Below are positions 45,601 through 55,144 of a DNA stretch of 64,000 nt, one piece after another. Origin of the DNA: Dicyema japonicum. Its lineage: Eukaryota > Dicyemida > Rhombozoa > Dicyemidae. Where the stretch lies: NCBI GenBank assembly GCA_011109175.1, contig RDEW01000043.1, forward strand, positions 392,746 to 456,745. Reading direction: 5' to 3'. Both the position numbers and the translations under genes were made by a program. The stretch's first letter is position 1; each line of letters opens with the position of its first letter. Under the pieces are notes generated by a model. That model saw only the letters and a list, made by a program, of their open reading frames with translations. It did no database searches and had not been told where the DNA came from.

Positions 45601-46162
45601 AGCATTAACACCTTTCCACTTACTTGCGAATCTAATGGACCCAACACGTTGTGGGAGATTCCTTTCAACTGCTGAGATTGACCTCGCCTTGGAGTATTGT
45701 TCCGAACATTTTGAATATGCTCTTCCGACTCTGATTAATTTCAGAGCAAAAGCTGATCCATTCAAACTGTACATGTTCGCTCCGAATTTATTGAGCAAAG
45801 TATAACCTATAGCTTGGTGGGAGTCGAACTCTCACCACCTTCTGAAGTAATTTCACTCGGCAAAAAAATTATTGGAGCAGTTGCTTTCACAGGTGGAATA
45901 ACCGATTTTTTTCGACTTTTGGATTCTTACATTGAAATGTACGAAATAGGCTTGAAATTGAAAAGGCTGCCAAACTTGTCTTTAATTACAAGTTTTTAAA
46001 TAAATAAATACGATTTCTATTGTTTTTATTTTATTTTACTTTGTTTTCGAATAAAAATCATTTAATTCAAAATAATCTGATTTAAATCAAAAAATCCTGT
46101 TTAAATCAAAAAAATCAGATTTTTTCGATTTTTTATAAAAATCATAATTTTTAACAACCCTG
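42614..46162 (+). mobile_element. Second-level hAT transposon, CAGGGTTGTTA ends
   Basis: The left end CAGGGTTGTTAGATTT and the right end on the other strand, CAGGGTTGTTAAAAAT, are flanked by GTAAAAAG and ATAAAAAG (7 of 8 match). Plus-strand transposase remnant: ATG at 42709, BED finger ARCRNCGKEV...MRQHH (42780-42850), EPVICVSVVTSDGESYLI (43220), interrupted by another hAT at 43340-45008, then IGSLVTDNAANMTKM and GCSAHYLNLLLKN (45060-45180), IDVRWNTLSDCF (45300), and the dimerisation end NRLEIEKAAKLVFNYKFLN (45948-46004). There are stops and frameshifts. Confidence 0.88.
43340..45008 (-). mobile_element. Third-level hAT transposon, GTF2IRD2-like transposase
   Basis: Ends: CAGGGGTTCTCAACC and, on the other strand, CAGGGATTCTCAACG. 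Target duplication CTTTGGTC / CTTTAGTC (7 of 8). Minus-strand transposase: finger FFVFEENGKAHCLICHFVIR (about 44690), GESRKIKFLSMKSNRKLQTT, FIRGVMPDFKIYEEFLTL (about 44190), FSIATD, then after an internal deletion LQGKNKLCHELYGLVFAFIE and KLHLFKIQIASRV, ending ASVFGSTYPCEAL. This is the GTF2IRD2/ZBED8-type hAT. It interrupts the transposase of 42614-46162. Confidence 0.9.
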
Positions 46163-46489
46163 ATAAAAAGTTATAAATGCAACAAAGTCAATTTTTTATT
46201 TTTACCGTCAACTTTTTATTTATTAATAATAAAAAAATTATAATAATAACACCAGAGACCACGGTTACACACTAACTAATCACGTGAATTATAAAATATT
46301 ATAGCAATTTTTTAATATTGATATAATTTCAAACTGCACATGTCTTCGGTTCTTGTTGACTGTTTTTCTATAATGCCAAAAAAACAAAATTTCCAACACT
46401 AAGCGGATTTCTTCTATTGTTAATAAATATCCTAAAGAGTTTTCATCTTCATTGGATAAAAAATTATTCTGAAAATTTTGCAATTCTTA

Positions 46490-47030
46490 CGTGACCGCTA
46501 ACAAGCTATATTATAATGATTCACACTCACCTGTTATTTTTTGGCAAAATTTGAAAGTGAAAGAGAGTTATCCAAAATTGTGGACAGAAATAGCACAATT
46601 GCTACTCTATTTTCCGACATCATACTGTGTTGAATCCGGATTTAGCATTCTACATCGAATTGTAAATAAAGAACAAAATAGATTAGATGTGCCCATTAGA
46701 GAAGATATTTGTTTAAAAATAACACAAATGAAGCCAGATATTGAATCTTTGGTCAAAAAACATCAGTCACAGGGATCCCATTGGTATTTAATTCTTTTTA
46801 TTATAGATTTATGCTAAGATACCAACTTAACATCGAGTATATACATTTTTGTTTGATTATTATTATTATTAAAAACCAAAAATCACCGACAAATTTGATT
46901 ATTAATAATGAATTCATTTTAAATAGTTAACTTATTTTACTTAGAATTGTCTGTTCTAGATAAAAAAAGTTTTAAGGGGTCGATTAAATATTAGGGGGGT
47001 CGACGAGTAAAAAAAGGTTGAGAACCCCTG
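46490..47030 (+). pseudogene. hAT transposase 3' end with right terminus
   Basis: A 108-codon ORF (46491-46817) with FWQNLKVKESYPKLWTEIAQ, LLYFPTSYCVESGFSIL and DICLKITQMKPDIESLVKKH: the C-terminal dimerisation domain of the ZBED5/SCAND3-type hAT. The right terminus, read on the other strand, is CAGGGGTTCTCAACC (ending at 47030). No matching left terminus was found, so the copy is 5'-truncated. It lies within the outer hAT. Confidence 0.8.
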
Positions 47031-47311
47031 ATCTAAACTATCAATTTCAACATTTGATCACTCATTATTACTGGATTGCCCGGCAACATCTTGTGAAGTA
47101 GAGAGATCATTTTCAATTCTTCATGAAATTTTAACGAAAGATAGAAATTTCCTGCCTGAAAATGTTAAATATTATTTAATGTTGCGTTCTAATAAATAAA
47201 TTTCTTTCATCTTAGGGCAACTTTTTCTACATATTAGGTCAACTTTTATTTTTTTAGTTGACATTTAAGGTCAATTTTTTACATTTTAAGAGCAATTTTC
47301 CGGTTGCCCTA

Positions 47312-48264
47312 GTTATAACATTTATCTGTTTCGGTTCCGTATTGTTGATTCGGGGACTTAGCTTTCGCCTGGCCTCCATTAGCACAGGGCGGCCTCCATA
47401 CCTGGCACCGTGTTTTGTTGATACGCAGTTAACGCACTTAGGTTCGAGACCCGGGTCCGCACTGAATTTGGAGGTGTCATGCTCTCCTGCACAACGAAAG
47501 CATTTCTTCCCTCCCGTGCACTGGTATGCAAAGTGACCGACCTGCTGACAGTTGTAGCAGATCGGCAGTTTTCTTCTCATCCACTCACAGGAGATCTTGT
47601 TCGTTCCAATGTAGAAGCCACAGCGTATTAGCGATGTGGCCTCGATTTACTATTAATTGAGACTTTCGTCATTGGCACGGCCTGCGATCCTCTGGATATC
47701 TGGGTAACTTTTGTAGCTGAGGAAGCCATCCCCTAGAGGTAGTCCATGAAGTCGTCCTCCTTCACCCAGAAAGATAGGTTCCTGAGGACAATCTCAGACG
47801 ATTTTGTTGAAAGTGTTTTGAATCGGTGGTTGTCCGGACCAAAGGGACAGATCTCATTCATGGCTCCATATAGGTGGTCATGTGGGTGTTGTCTCAGAAA
47901 TCCAGTCAGAAAAAGCCCGATCCTCTGTGGCTCATCCTCATACATCCGTACTGGTCATAGAGGTATAGAATGTTCGCGTTCCTTATCGCTGTCATCAATT
48001 GACTGTTACCAATAGAGACGAGTTGTCTGTGGGGTTAGCTTTCATGGGTTCGTTTGCTTGTTTGGCCATTTCTGTAGAGTCGAGTTTCATAGTTTCTTTG
48101 GCAAGTTTAGCAGCTTCTGTCTAGCAGCTTCTGTTTTGTTGTCCATTGTGAAGGAATCAGCCATAGCACTTCCCGGAGGACGAGAAGAGGTGCTAGCTTT
48201 CATTGTTGCAACTTTCGTTGTCGCTCGTTTTCCTTTTCCTTTAGCAGCATTAGCATTATTTTAA
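47312..48264 (-). pseudogene. Gag-like ORF1 of a Jockey-like LINE with zinc knuckles
   Basis: The minus strand encodes a basic Ala/Lys-rich N-terminus (AAKGKGKRATTKVATMKAST, about 48200), IVLRNLSFWVKEDDFMDYL (about 47760), then zinc knuckles: CYNCQQVGHFAYQC (CCHC), CFRCAGEHDTSKFS (last Cys lost) and CVNC (47440-47570). This is the layout of the nucleic-acid-binding ORF1 protein of Jockey/I-type LINEs. The ORF is interrupted once between 47580 and 47733. It is cut at 47312 by the outer hAT. Confidence 0.75.
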
Positions 48265-48599
48265 AAGGCTTCTCATGGACATTATCAATCCAATGGTTCC
48301 CGACTTCAACGATATCAACCGCATTCATGAAAACAAATCTTGCACTACAGTTTACTAAATTCCATGCTAACGTCTCCCATTCCTTTATATGGCATCCTGG
48401 TCTTTATCGAAGGGCTGATGAGTAGATCGTATTAGCACGCTTGATCCATCCATTATCGCTTCTTACTACTGTTGCAGTAACTGAGTCATAGATAGTTTTG
48501 TCAGAGATCTCTAACGTGGTTTTAACTTCAATCGTCAGTGGTTTGTTCTGTTTTAGCAACATTACTAGGCCCCAATTCTCAGTATTTTTAAGCCAATTT

Positions 48600-48900
48600 A
48601 GACGTGGATTATTATTATTAATCCCGGTTCACCGAGTAAGAAGTTGAGAGTTAACAACTAATTAAGTGTATCCAGTTTCCATTGTCACATAAACAGAGTC
48701 CTTCTATCTCATAAAAGTCCATCCAGAACCAGCATGAAAGGTAGAAGACGTCAATTCCTTATGGAAACCCCTCCAGTGGAGTTTGAGAAACCAAATGATC
48801 CTCTTTCGTGCCACCCTGTCACTGGGCGCTATCTGAGACAGGTAGATCACATGACGTTACTATAGTAGAAAAGGAGAGAGGAGGAGCAGACGAAACAAAC
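48600..48900 (+). repeat. Dispersed repeat R1, long copy
   Basis: Contains CCCGGTTCACCGAGTAAGAAGTT, TCCAGTTTCCATTGTCAC, CAGAACCAGCATGAAAGG, GTCAATTCC, CCCTCCAGTGGAGT and GGTAGATCACATGACG in the same order as the reverse strand of 58490-58785. No coding motif is evident. It may be a LINE untranslated region or a SINE of about 290 bp. The stretches on either side (48265-48599, 48901-49240) show nothing recognised. Confidence 0.8.
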
Positions 48901-49244
48901 AGAAATCTTCAATCAAACATGGAATCACGATAACGTTGGTACCACACTACCTTATTCCCGTACTTATCACTTAGATGTCTGGTGACGTTGAACTAAAACT
49001 TAGGTCCTGGTTCTGATAGCGGCCAGCCTTGACTGAAAGGAAATTCTAGCAGCTGTTAACTGCTTCTGTATTTAGAAAATTTGAAAAGTTAAAAATATGA
49101 CTCATAAATAAAATTTGATAAAAGTACATTATTCTGCATAATAAATTAATCATGCTACCGACAAAGTGCTCACTTGGTCGGAAGGTCGATGAGGCGATGT
49201 TGGATAGAATTTTCGTATGAAAGCACTTGTTTTCCTCCCGTAAA

Positions 49245-49326
49245 CCTAGACGAAGTGACGGACTCAGGAGACATTGAACAAAGAAAGCCTGGTCCACATA
49301 AGGTCGGGGTTCTAATCTCGTCTGGC
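49245..49326 (+). repeat. tRNA-like sequence, probable SINE head
   Basis: An 82-nt segment with a near-complementary 7-base outer stem (CCTAGAC / GTCTGGC, 6 of 7 pairs), an A-box-like TAGACGAAGTGACGG and a B-box-like GGTTCTAATCTC. The length fits a type II tRNA, but no convincing anticodon arm is formed. I read it as a tRNA pseudogene or SINE. The stretch 49330-49980 holds nothing else recognised. Confidence 0.4.
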
Positions 49327-49979
49327 TAAAATTAAAAGAATTTGGAAAATCAGTAGCAAGCATGTATGATCAGTAGCAAGCATGTACAATTTATTATAAC
49401 ACAAAAACTAACAGTTAGCAACTGCTGGCTGCTCTCATAATTGAAAAAGGCATTTCCCCTTATGATTTGCAAGGAAATGCGCTCAATGAGCCATCTTCTT
49501 TCTCATCTACCCTACTAAACAGGATCGGCTAGCTCATCGCGAAGAAAAACGATAGGAGAGAAAGGAGCTGGCATGTAATGATGATAATTAATATGATTGC
49601 TAGTAATAGTAATAGATTTGGCATCATGATGATGTTGATTATGTCGAGAGGAAAATGCTTCGATTAAGTCCCGGGGATAAGCAATTATAACTCGTCTCAC
49701 CGTGAGATACTCATTATTTGAGAATTGTAGATAAAGTAACGATTATGCATAAAGATTTCAAAATGTTTACAAAAGAAAGTCATAGCCCAAGACGGCCGTC
49801 AAAGTATGAAGGTTGAATTACTGAAAGTTCATTTACATTACCATTATGGATTCATAAGTTAAATGAAAACGAAAATTTCTACAATAAAGAAAACCATGAA
49901 TGTACACACGTGCTCAACGTATCCAAGGCAACCTCACATTAAATTCTAATTAGTTTATTGGTATTTTGACTTTTTAACC

Positions 49980-50580
49980 ATTTAATTATTGATTGAGGCC
50001 TGAATCTTCAGATCACAAATGTTTTTGTTGTTCTTCAGTGCTCTTTTTACGACCTTAATATCACTGTCAAGAACATCAGGAATCGTCGTTTGTTTATGAA
50101 ATCTTTCTCAGATACTTTGGCTAGTTCATAAAATGTGGCCACCCTCTGTGCTCTGGGGAATCTTTCTAATGTTTAATTATGACAACCTCAGTCCAAAAAT
50201 GGATGGAAATTATCTTCTGTATAATGAGTTGAGTCTCTTCCCTTCGAGTTTTGAAATTCCCCACGTGGCCGAATTTTAGGCGAGGATCAGCTTCACAAAG
50301 GGGTCATACAGTCGGACTCCCAAGTAATCGCTATAAACTAGAGTTAACCAAATATTGGTAACTCAATAATATGGAAAAGCAACTATTTTAGTATGGATTT
50401 TCCATTTGTGACAGAACCAAAATAAATGTTAAAACTAAAAAATAAGACGTTAAGAGAAAAGATGGAAGTAACAATCATGGGATTTACTAAGAAAAGTATC
50501 TGACATAGGATTCCATGTGTATACATTCTCATTAGAAATAAGTTACCTAAGAGCTCTAAGGGAAAAAAATATCGCTTCAT
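49980..50580 (-). CDS. Unresolved host-like exons
   Basis: Minus-strand segments look coding but were not joined: FPRAQRVATFYELAKVSEKD (about 50150), TIPDVLDSDIKVVKRALKNN with KNICDLKIQASIN before a stop (about 49985-50090), and a hydrophobic ORF at 50383-50580 (MKRYFFPLELLGNLFLMRM). Candidate GT..AG introns near 21 nt exist but leave frame conflicts. The family is not recognised. It may be a short gene downstream of pinin, or a decayed one. Confidence 0.3.
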
Positions 50581-50773
50581 ATCTTTTTGCCATGTGGACT
50601 CAATAGCCCCAGCAAACCATGAACCATAGAAAAGGAAAATGATCTTGTCAGAAAAAGGAGAACTAATGGCAAAACAACAGGTGCTCCAAAGACTGAGAGG
50701 TCACAGTCAATCTATCTAACAGTTACTAGAAATTGAATAAAAGACACATATATAAACCAAAAAGTGAAACTAA

Positions 50774-51938
50774 CTAGTCACAAACTACAGGTGAAGTCTC
50801 AGGTTCATTATCCTCCCTATTATTTCCTTCCTCAACAGAAGGATGCAAAGGGTCACTTACAACTTCATCCTTCTGTTCTTCAGTCTCTTCTGACTTCACC
50901 ACCGGTCCAATGGCGAATTCCGTGCTGTCGATGACCTGAGATCTCCTCTCACCAATAATCCCTACAAATAACCAATAAAACAACCGTCGACAACATTAGC
51001 CGTAGCTTCAAGACGACGTGAAGACTCCTCGTTCATTACCTTAGGCTTATAAAATATATGGGGTTGAGCTTCTGTTCTGATGTGGTACCGCAGATTCATT
51101 GTGGCCTTCTCCCACTCTTTGTGCTACAAACTAACAACTCCCAGTACATCTGTGATTGTCGACAGTTTTCTCTGCATTAGGTTCAGTCTCTGCTGTTTTT
51201 CCGTTCTTTGGGTAATCAGTTCATGGATTCTGTTTTGAGTCTCTTGTTTCTCTTCAGTCTGTCGCATCTCCACCTGCATTTCCAGTTCTTGTCGACGGAT
51301 AGCCTGGGATCACACAAAAAGAAAACCTCAGGTCTCTTCATTAGGTCGTCCTCGTCCTTCTTAAAGTCCCTGAGTTTGTTCAACAGAGCTCCAAACATTC
51401 GTTTATTCCTGAAAATCACGAAATCACGAGAACCTGAGTTTCTCGGTATTCGACGATTTGTGTAGTCCCGGGTTGGTTATCTCCTTGTGAGAAAGGGGTT
51501 CTCGGACAACTTCCACAACAGAGGACTGAATTGCCGGCTAAAAAAATGAGGACAAAACTACCCGTTTATTGTGATCCTCGTGGTCTGAGAACCAGTCATC
51601 CTCATTTTCTGACTCCGGATAGTCTTGCAGACTAAATCATGGCTATAAGGGAAAACTTGGACTGAACTTTCCGTTTATAAGAGGAATCGGCCTGATTTTG
51701 GTTCCTGAAATCTCTGTCGTTTTGCCATCGCCCTCGATTCCGGTCGAAAGGTTGTCTAAACATGAGAATAATCAAAAAACAGTAAAAGCAAGGTAATTAA
51801 TAAAAACCTGTTGAATGCTGAAGGACCACCAATTTTTCTGATGTCATAGTCCACGTTTCTAAGATCCCCCCTAGTTTTGACGATTTGCTCGTTTAACAAG
51901 TCAATGACCTTTTCTGTGTTATTCTGAATAACATTCAT
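50774..51938 (-). CDS. PNN: Pinin, 322 aa
   Basis: Eight exons: 51938-51808, 51755-51657, 51631-51562, 51537-51434, 51408-51327, 51303-51148, 51123-50985 and 50961-50774, summing to 969 nt in frame. Introns are 52, 25, 24, 25, 23, 24 and 23 nt. The order matches pinin: N-terminal coiled coil (EQIVKTRGDLRNVDYDIRKI), RQPFDRNRGRW, PAIQSSVV, NKRMFGALLNKLRDFKKDED, a long basic/acidic helix (RRQELEMQVEMRQTEEKQ), HKEWEKATMNLRYHIRTEA, HIFYKPK, and an acidic C-terminus (SEETEEQKDEVV). Pinin acts in nuclear speckles with RNPS1/SR proteins in splicing and the exon-junction periphery. It is short because the vertebrate SR-rich tail is missing. It starts 250 bp from SLC30A9, divergently. Confidence 0.93.
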
Positions 51939-52188
51939 ACTTTGACTAAATTGTAATAATGTTAAAATTATTAGCTAATTTTAAGCGACAATATAAGCGT
52001 AAATAAATCAAACGAAAAAGAAAGAACACAAGAACACCACAAAAAGCGTTGTAAATAAATTGATCAAAATATTTATTAATTTTATAAATTATTAATTTTT
52101 ATAATTAAATTTTTATAGTCAAATTGTTTTCCCTGTGAGTATTATTGCTTTTGCTTTATTTTTACAATCACGTTAAAAATAGATTACA
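51939..52188. promoter_or_regulatory. Divergent promoter between pinin and SLC30A9
   Basis: Only 250 bp separate the two start codons. The sequence is strongly AT-rich (runs such as TTTATAAATTATTAATTTTT) with no clear TATA position, initiator or CpG feature. Head-to-head housekeeping genes this close must share or interleave their promoters and 5' UTRs. Confidence 0.6.
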
Positions 52189-53583
52189 ATGTCTTTACTC
52201 CGACTTTTCAAACCCAGATTAGCCAGACTAAACAAGTTTGTCCTACTACGGCCATTTCAGCTGTCCAAATCCCTCTCCACTGTGAAGGATAAGAGCAAGA
52301 AGGATCCTTTTTTGTACACTGACAACAACTATGTGACCCCAGTACGTGCTATGAACGAGTATCTCCTTAAAATGGAAGAGCTTGACCAACTACAGAAGTT
52401 TTACAGACGTAATCCCTACGACCAGTCATATCCCTTCATCGTCTACCTGCGGCACGATGTCGAAAACTTGGCCATACAGAAATTCGGATCATACGAAAAG
52501 TTAACTATTGAAAGCTCAAAACACAAGTTTCTCCCGAATAAGTCAAAAACTGTCACTTTCTATGACTTTTTGAAGTCCGGAAGTGGAAAAGTCGTGACAA
52601 TGGCTATTTTTGTGAATTCTGTAAACTTTATCTTCAAATCTGCCTCATATTATTATTGTGGGTCTCACTCAATGTTCGCCGAAGCCGTCCATTCCCTCGT
52701 GGATACACTGAATCAGCTAGTATTGGCCATTGGACTCCATCATGCCATGAAAAAACCTGATTTTTCACATCCTTATGGGTATACTAACCTTCGTCACATC
52801 TCTTCCCTGATCGGCGGAGTGGGGATTCTGTTTTTCGGTACTGGACTGACTCTTTATAACGGACTTTTGGGACTCCTTCACCCAGAGTCTCCGACTGATA
52901 TGGTGTGGGCTATGACTGTCCTCGTTGGCTCCTTCCTCTCTGAGTTTTCTTCGTTTGCTGTGGCTTACCGTGAAATCCGACAGTCTTCGAGAAACAGAAA
53001 TATCTCATTCAAAGACTATGTAATGATGGGGATTGATCCGAACGTCACAGTGGTCTTACTGGAGGACATTGCGGGGATTGGTGGTGTCTGTATTGCTGGG
53101 ATTTGCATTCTCTGTTCCCACGTGACCACAAGTATTCTGCCTGATATTATTGGGTGTGTCACAATTTCAATGCTGCTCAGTGCTGTGGGGATTTTTATTG
53201 TCCGACAGAATGCGGAACTTTTGATGGGAAAATCGGTACCTTTGAAGGTTTACAGACATCTTCGGAACGATTTGGAGAATGACCGAGTTATCCGTGCAAT
53301 TCACGACATCAAAGCAATCGAATGTGGGGAGAATAATATTCATTTCAAAGCCGAAGTTGATTTCGACGGATATCAAATTACGGATATTTATTTAAAGTCC
53401 ACGGATTTGGAAAAGACTTTACATGAAACCAAGGATATTGACACCACTGATGAGCTCAGAGCATTTCTGTTGTTTCATGGAAAGAATTCCATCGACCAAC
53501 TCGGACAAGAGGTGGATAGAGTTGAGAAGATGCTAAAGGCAAAACACCCAAATCTTAGGCACGTTGATCTGGAGGTACTTTAA
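52189..53583 (+). CDS. SLC30A9: SLC30A9 (ZnT9), mitochondrial zinc transporter, 464 aa
   Basis: Single uninterrupted ORF. The N-terminus (MSLLRLFKPRLARLNKF ... LSKSLSTVKD) is an Arg-rich, acid-free mitochondrial presequence. Next come VTPVRAMNEYLLKMEELDQL and the family's DNA-binding-like region. The cation diffusion facilitator membrane domain follows, with the metal-site motif AEAVHSLVDTLNQ, HPYGYTNLRHISSLIGGVG, LLEDIAGIGGV and about six hydrophobic segments (residues ~140-345). The C-terminus KAEVDFDG..., DQLGQEVDRVEKMLK and NLRHVDLEVL matches animal ZnT9. It exports or exchanges zinc from mitochondria. A poly(A) signal AATAAA lies at 53600-53605. The lack of introns contrasts with its neighbour pinin. 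Confidence 0.97.
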   Translation: MSLLRLFKPRLARLNKFVLLRPFQLSKSLSTVKDKSKKDPFLYTDNNYVTPVRAMNEYLLKMEELDQLQKFYRRNPYDQSYPFIVYLRHDVENLAIQKFGSYEKLTIESSKHKFLPNKSKTVTFYDFLKSGSGKVVTMAIFVNSVNFIFKSASYYYCGSHSMFAEAVHSLVDTLNQLVLAIGLHHAMKKPDFSHPYGYTNLRHISSLIGGVGILFFGTGLTLYNGLLGLLHPESPTDMVWAMTVLVGSFLSEFSSFAVAYREIRQSSRNRNISFKDYVMMGIDPNVTVVLLEDIAGIGGVCIAGICILCSHVTTSILPDIIGCVTISMLLSAVGIFIVRQNAELLMGKSVPLKVYRHLRNDLENDRVIRAIHDIKAIECGENNIHFKAEVDFDGYQITDIYLKSTDLEKTLHETKDIDTTDELRAFLLFHGKNSIDQLGQEVDRVEKMLKAKHPNLRHVDLEVL

Positions 53584-53689
53584 CGAAATATATTTTTCTA
53601 ATAAACTGTTGATTTATGTATTTTTTATTTTAATTTATTCGGACTTTAATATATTGTATCCCTTCTACAAGGTCAGAGATAATCCTCAA

Positions 53690-53920
53690 GGACCAGTGGA
53701 AACTGTTTTGACATGTTCTGCGCTTAGACACTTCAACTCCACCAAATACGCGATGGGGAATTACTTCATGCCACCAATTACTAGAAAATATCGAGAAGAC
53801 CAGGAGGAACAACCATACCAACTGTGCTAAACGATGAAGATAAAATGAGAACTGCTAACCTCAGAAGATCTGGAGACTCTTCGTAGGAAGGGGTATGGAG
53901 GAAGTTGGTAGTTGGATCTG
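53690..53920 (+). pseudogene. RTE-like LINE tail, strongly decayed
   Basis: The pattern FMPPITRKYREDQEEQPYQ, then a stop, then ELLTSEDLETLRRKGYGGSW can be laid on FSASGQKYRGRPRATLPG ... KLVSGKDLDAMRSL...RGGW at 2605-2880. Identity is low. It lies just past the SLC30A9 poly(A) signal. Confidence 0.5.
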
Positions 53921-54089
53921 CGAAAGCACTGCATAAGAGAAATTACTATTATTTTTGAACAGTTTAATAAATTAATGTTATTCGTGCTTACAGGGTTTTC
54001 AAGTCTGAGTGAGAACATTTCACATCATTGAAATATATCACATCAATCCGAGAAATTTTCAAAAAACAACAAAAACCATAAAGAGTCTC

Positions 54090-54460
54090 CTCATTCGTAG
54101 GTTTTAAATCCTTTACTTTTTTTCCATTTTGAAAACATGTTTTCTAATGGGTTCAGCATGGGCGAATATGGCGGAAGGAATTTCAGTGGATTTTTATTAA
54201 TCAGCAAATTTTATTTTGTGAATTGCTGCTTTGTCACATATGACTAAAATATTAGTCAGACTTAATTGAAATAATCAAAAGCGTCACTTATGTATCCCAC
54301 AAAACTTCCAGAATTATATGGCTTAGTTTAAATTTTGTAAAAATTTATTCCTAACTGTTCTTAGTTGAATACCAAGATTTTTAGAAATATGTTTGACTTA
54401 ACCATTGCTGTACGTGCTAATGATAACTTGTCTATGTTTATCTGACATTATCAAAATCAC
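54090..54460 (-). pseudogene. Tc1/mariner (DDE_3) transposase remnant
   Basis: Minus strand: an N-terminal helix-turn-helix-like MSDKHRQVIISTYSNG and HISKNLGIQLRTVRNKF (about 54370-54450), then LVICDKAAIHKIKF and, in other frames, the catalytic-end motif LKFLPPYSPMLNPLENMFSK (about 54130-54190). The centre is deleted and frames are broken. Inverted repeats were not identified. Confidence 0.6.
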
Positions 54461-54679
54461 GTGGCAAGTAAGTGTGATCAATTCTTGCCTAAATATTAAA
54501 AATTGATGGATTCTAGCAGTTATGTTAAAATTTTACCCCATCTCCCAAACCTGGATCTTAGCATCTATAATTTCCGCATATCAGTCTTGGACTTGACCTG
54601 ATTTGTGGGAAGAAAAGTGGTTGTTAGATTATTAGCAATATTTCATATCAACTATCTGATTCTGACATATGATACTCCA

Positions 54680-54795
54680 AGCCACTTCAGTTCTGGGTCG
54701 CATGGGATTCGTATCAGAATCCTACGTGCATCTGACACTTCATTTGTTAAGAACTTCGGGTTTCGATGTCTTCTGAATCCCTCATTTCATGGAGT
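54680..54795 (+). repeat. Short dispersed repeat, pair with 62110-62260
   Basis: AATCCTACGTGCATCTGAC ... TTTCGATGTCTTCTGAATCCC parallels the reverse strand of 62110-62260 (AATCTTACGTGCATCCGAC ... TTTTTCATGAATCCG). Unknown origin. The left flank 54460-54680 has nothing else recognised. Confidence 0.5.
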
Positions 54796-55144
54796 GCGGA
54801 AAAAAAGTCAAGTCCGTAAGGGGAAAAAAGTCAAGCGGAAAAAAAAGTCAAGTCGTCTTTTTTAGTTTATATCGCATTTTTGTGATACTACTAGCATCTT
54901 TTAATTTTTAAAATTTTTCAATACTTTACTTTTTTCCGCCTGACTTTTTTTCTATTTTTAACATTTTTCCCTTATAAATTTTCGAAATTTAGCGCAAAAT
55001 GGAAAAAAAGTCAAGTCCGCTAACGAAATCACGGACTTGACTTTTTTTCCGCTTTGGTATAATCGCTTTGACTAAATCAATTTAATAATTTCAAAAAGGT
55101 ATAATAAAATTTTTTTATTATCAAATGAATAAAAATTAAATTAA

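Larger units (their letters stand above)
42511..47311 (+). mobile_element. Outer hAT of a nest, TAGGGCAAC ends
   Basis: The left end reads TAGGGCAACCAAAGTCAAC (42511) and the right end, on the other strand, TAGGGCAACCGGAAAATTGC (47311). Inside lie another complete hAT (42614-46162), itself carrying a hAT (43340-45008), and a hAT 3' end (46490-47030). Its own transposase survives only as a C-terminal dimerisation block at 47040-47199: LLLDCPATSCEVERSFSIL and FLPENVKYYLML. The flanking octamers (GACTTACC, GTTATAAC) do not match, so a deletion or recombination at one border is likely. The element sits inside a Jockey-like LINE. Confidence 0.65.

Noticed and set aside
47440-47580. Retroviral or LTR-retrotransposon Gag
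   Set aside because: Zinc knuckles alone are not specific; no protease, integrase, RNase H or LTRs were seen, and the position fits ORF1 of a Jockey-like LINE.
54605-54865. 86-codon ORF ending in a Lys-rich tail as a host protein
   Set aside because: The Lys-rich end is simply translation of the MULE terminal motif GGAAAAAAAGTCAAG; the start is inside a short dispersed repeat.
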